Below are positions 63,877 to 64,000 of a stretch of DNA of 64,000 nucleotides, piece after piece. Under the pieces are notes generated by a model that saw nothing but the letters and a program-made list of their open reading frames with translations, was not told the DNA's origin and did not search any database. Origin of the DNA: Terrabacter sp. Ter38 (GTDB taxonomy: Bacteria > Actinomycetota > Actinomycetes > Actinomycetales > Dermatophilaceae); contig NZ_JALJRZ010000002.1 in assembly GCF_024519435.1 (NCBI RefSeq), positions 372,001 to 436,000 on the forward strand. The letters run 5' to 3'. A program made the translations under genes and the position numbers. Each line of letters starts with the position of its first letter. The first letter of the stretch is position 1.

Positions 63877-64000
63877 ATGTCCGCGGAGACCACATGGAAG
63901 GGCTGCGCCCCCAACGCGCCCGTCATGACGATGTGTACCCACTTGCCGCCGATGCTGAACGAGCTCGCCCGGCTCGTCACCATCCGCACCAGAACGGCCG
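63877..64000 (+). CDS. Partial small protein running off the window end
   Basis: An ATG at 63877 preceded by AGAGGAG opens a frame that stays open for 41 codons to the window edge (MSAETTWKGCAPNAPVMTMC ...). The opposite strand is also open here (63780-63989), so the choice is uncertain. No family is recognised. Confidence 0.35.
   Translation, partial: MSAETTWKGCAPNAPVMTMCTHLPPMLNELARLVTIRTRTA

Noticed and set aside
1-64000. tRNA genes, CRISPR arrays, insertion sequences, prophage
   Set aside because: No cloverleaf with a T-loop, no regularly spaced repeats, no transposase or integrase frame was seen; the only tandem arrays are the 8-base and 12-base repeats.

Overview
The window is very GC-rich, with dense genes, many GTG starts and several starts that look leaderless. 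Families typical of Actinobacteria are present: a SARP/STAND regulator, an F420-type (DDN) nitroreductase relative, a DUF664-type DinB protein and an XRE regulator of the MmyB type. I infer a high-GC actinobacterium, probably of the Intrasporangiaceae; this rests on style and gene content, not on any search. No rRNA, tRNA, CRISPR array, complete insertion sequence or intact prophage was seen.

Region by region. 1-7.5 kb: the start of a cysteine desulfurase-like gene, a three-part flavoprotein overlapping a membrane adenylate cyclase, a BBE-type FAD oxidoreductase, DinB and CPBP proteins. 7.6-16.2 kb: a LysR regulator divergent from an operon of two alpha/beta hydrolases and an SDR, then a sedolisin protease, GNAT, nucleotidyltransferase, MmcQ/YjbR, a second hydrolase of the same type and a broken VOC gene. 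16.3-24.4 kb: a sugar or amino-sugar catabolic locus (ROK kinase, PfkB kinase, class II aldolase, SIS isomerase, DeoR regulator, ABC binding protein and two permeases). A large nested inverted repeat sits where its two arms converge. 24.4-32.1 kb: a polytopic membrane protein, methyltransferase, SRPBCC, cupin, XRE regulator, zinc alcohol dehydrogenase, cyclophilin-like lipoprotein, O-acetyltransferase and HAD phosphatase.

32-42.7 kb: two large secreted proteases (S8 subtilase, S15 X-Pro peptidase), an esterase, a YtrA-type GntR/ABC operon with a perfect palindrome across its start codon, and a secreted HAF-repeat protein. 42.8-52.7 kb: a 1641-residue SARP-STAND-WD40 regulator with a central membrane segment, a DUF6440 small protein, a phosphoesterase with an added helix-hairpin-helix tail, and the potassium transporter Kup. 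52-64 kb is patchier: a helicase remnant, a broken Gfo/Idh/MocA gene between LacI and a PhyH dioxygenase, an octanucleotide tandem repeat, an unrecognised gene of less GC-rich character, a quinone oxidoreductase, a nitroreductase relative, a kinase, an MFS exporter and small zinc-ribbon genes.

The best functional story is the sugar locus. A periplasmic-binding-protein permease imports a sugar, a ROK kinase phosphorylates it, an AgaS-like SIS enzyme isomerises or deaminates it, a PfkB kinase adds a second phosphate and a class II aldolase splits it, under DeoR control. Two sequence-level signals stand out: strong over-use of the heptamer GGCATAC/GTATGCC across the whole window, and long near-perfect inverted repeats at several gene ends.
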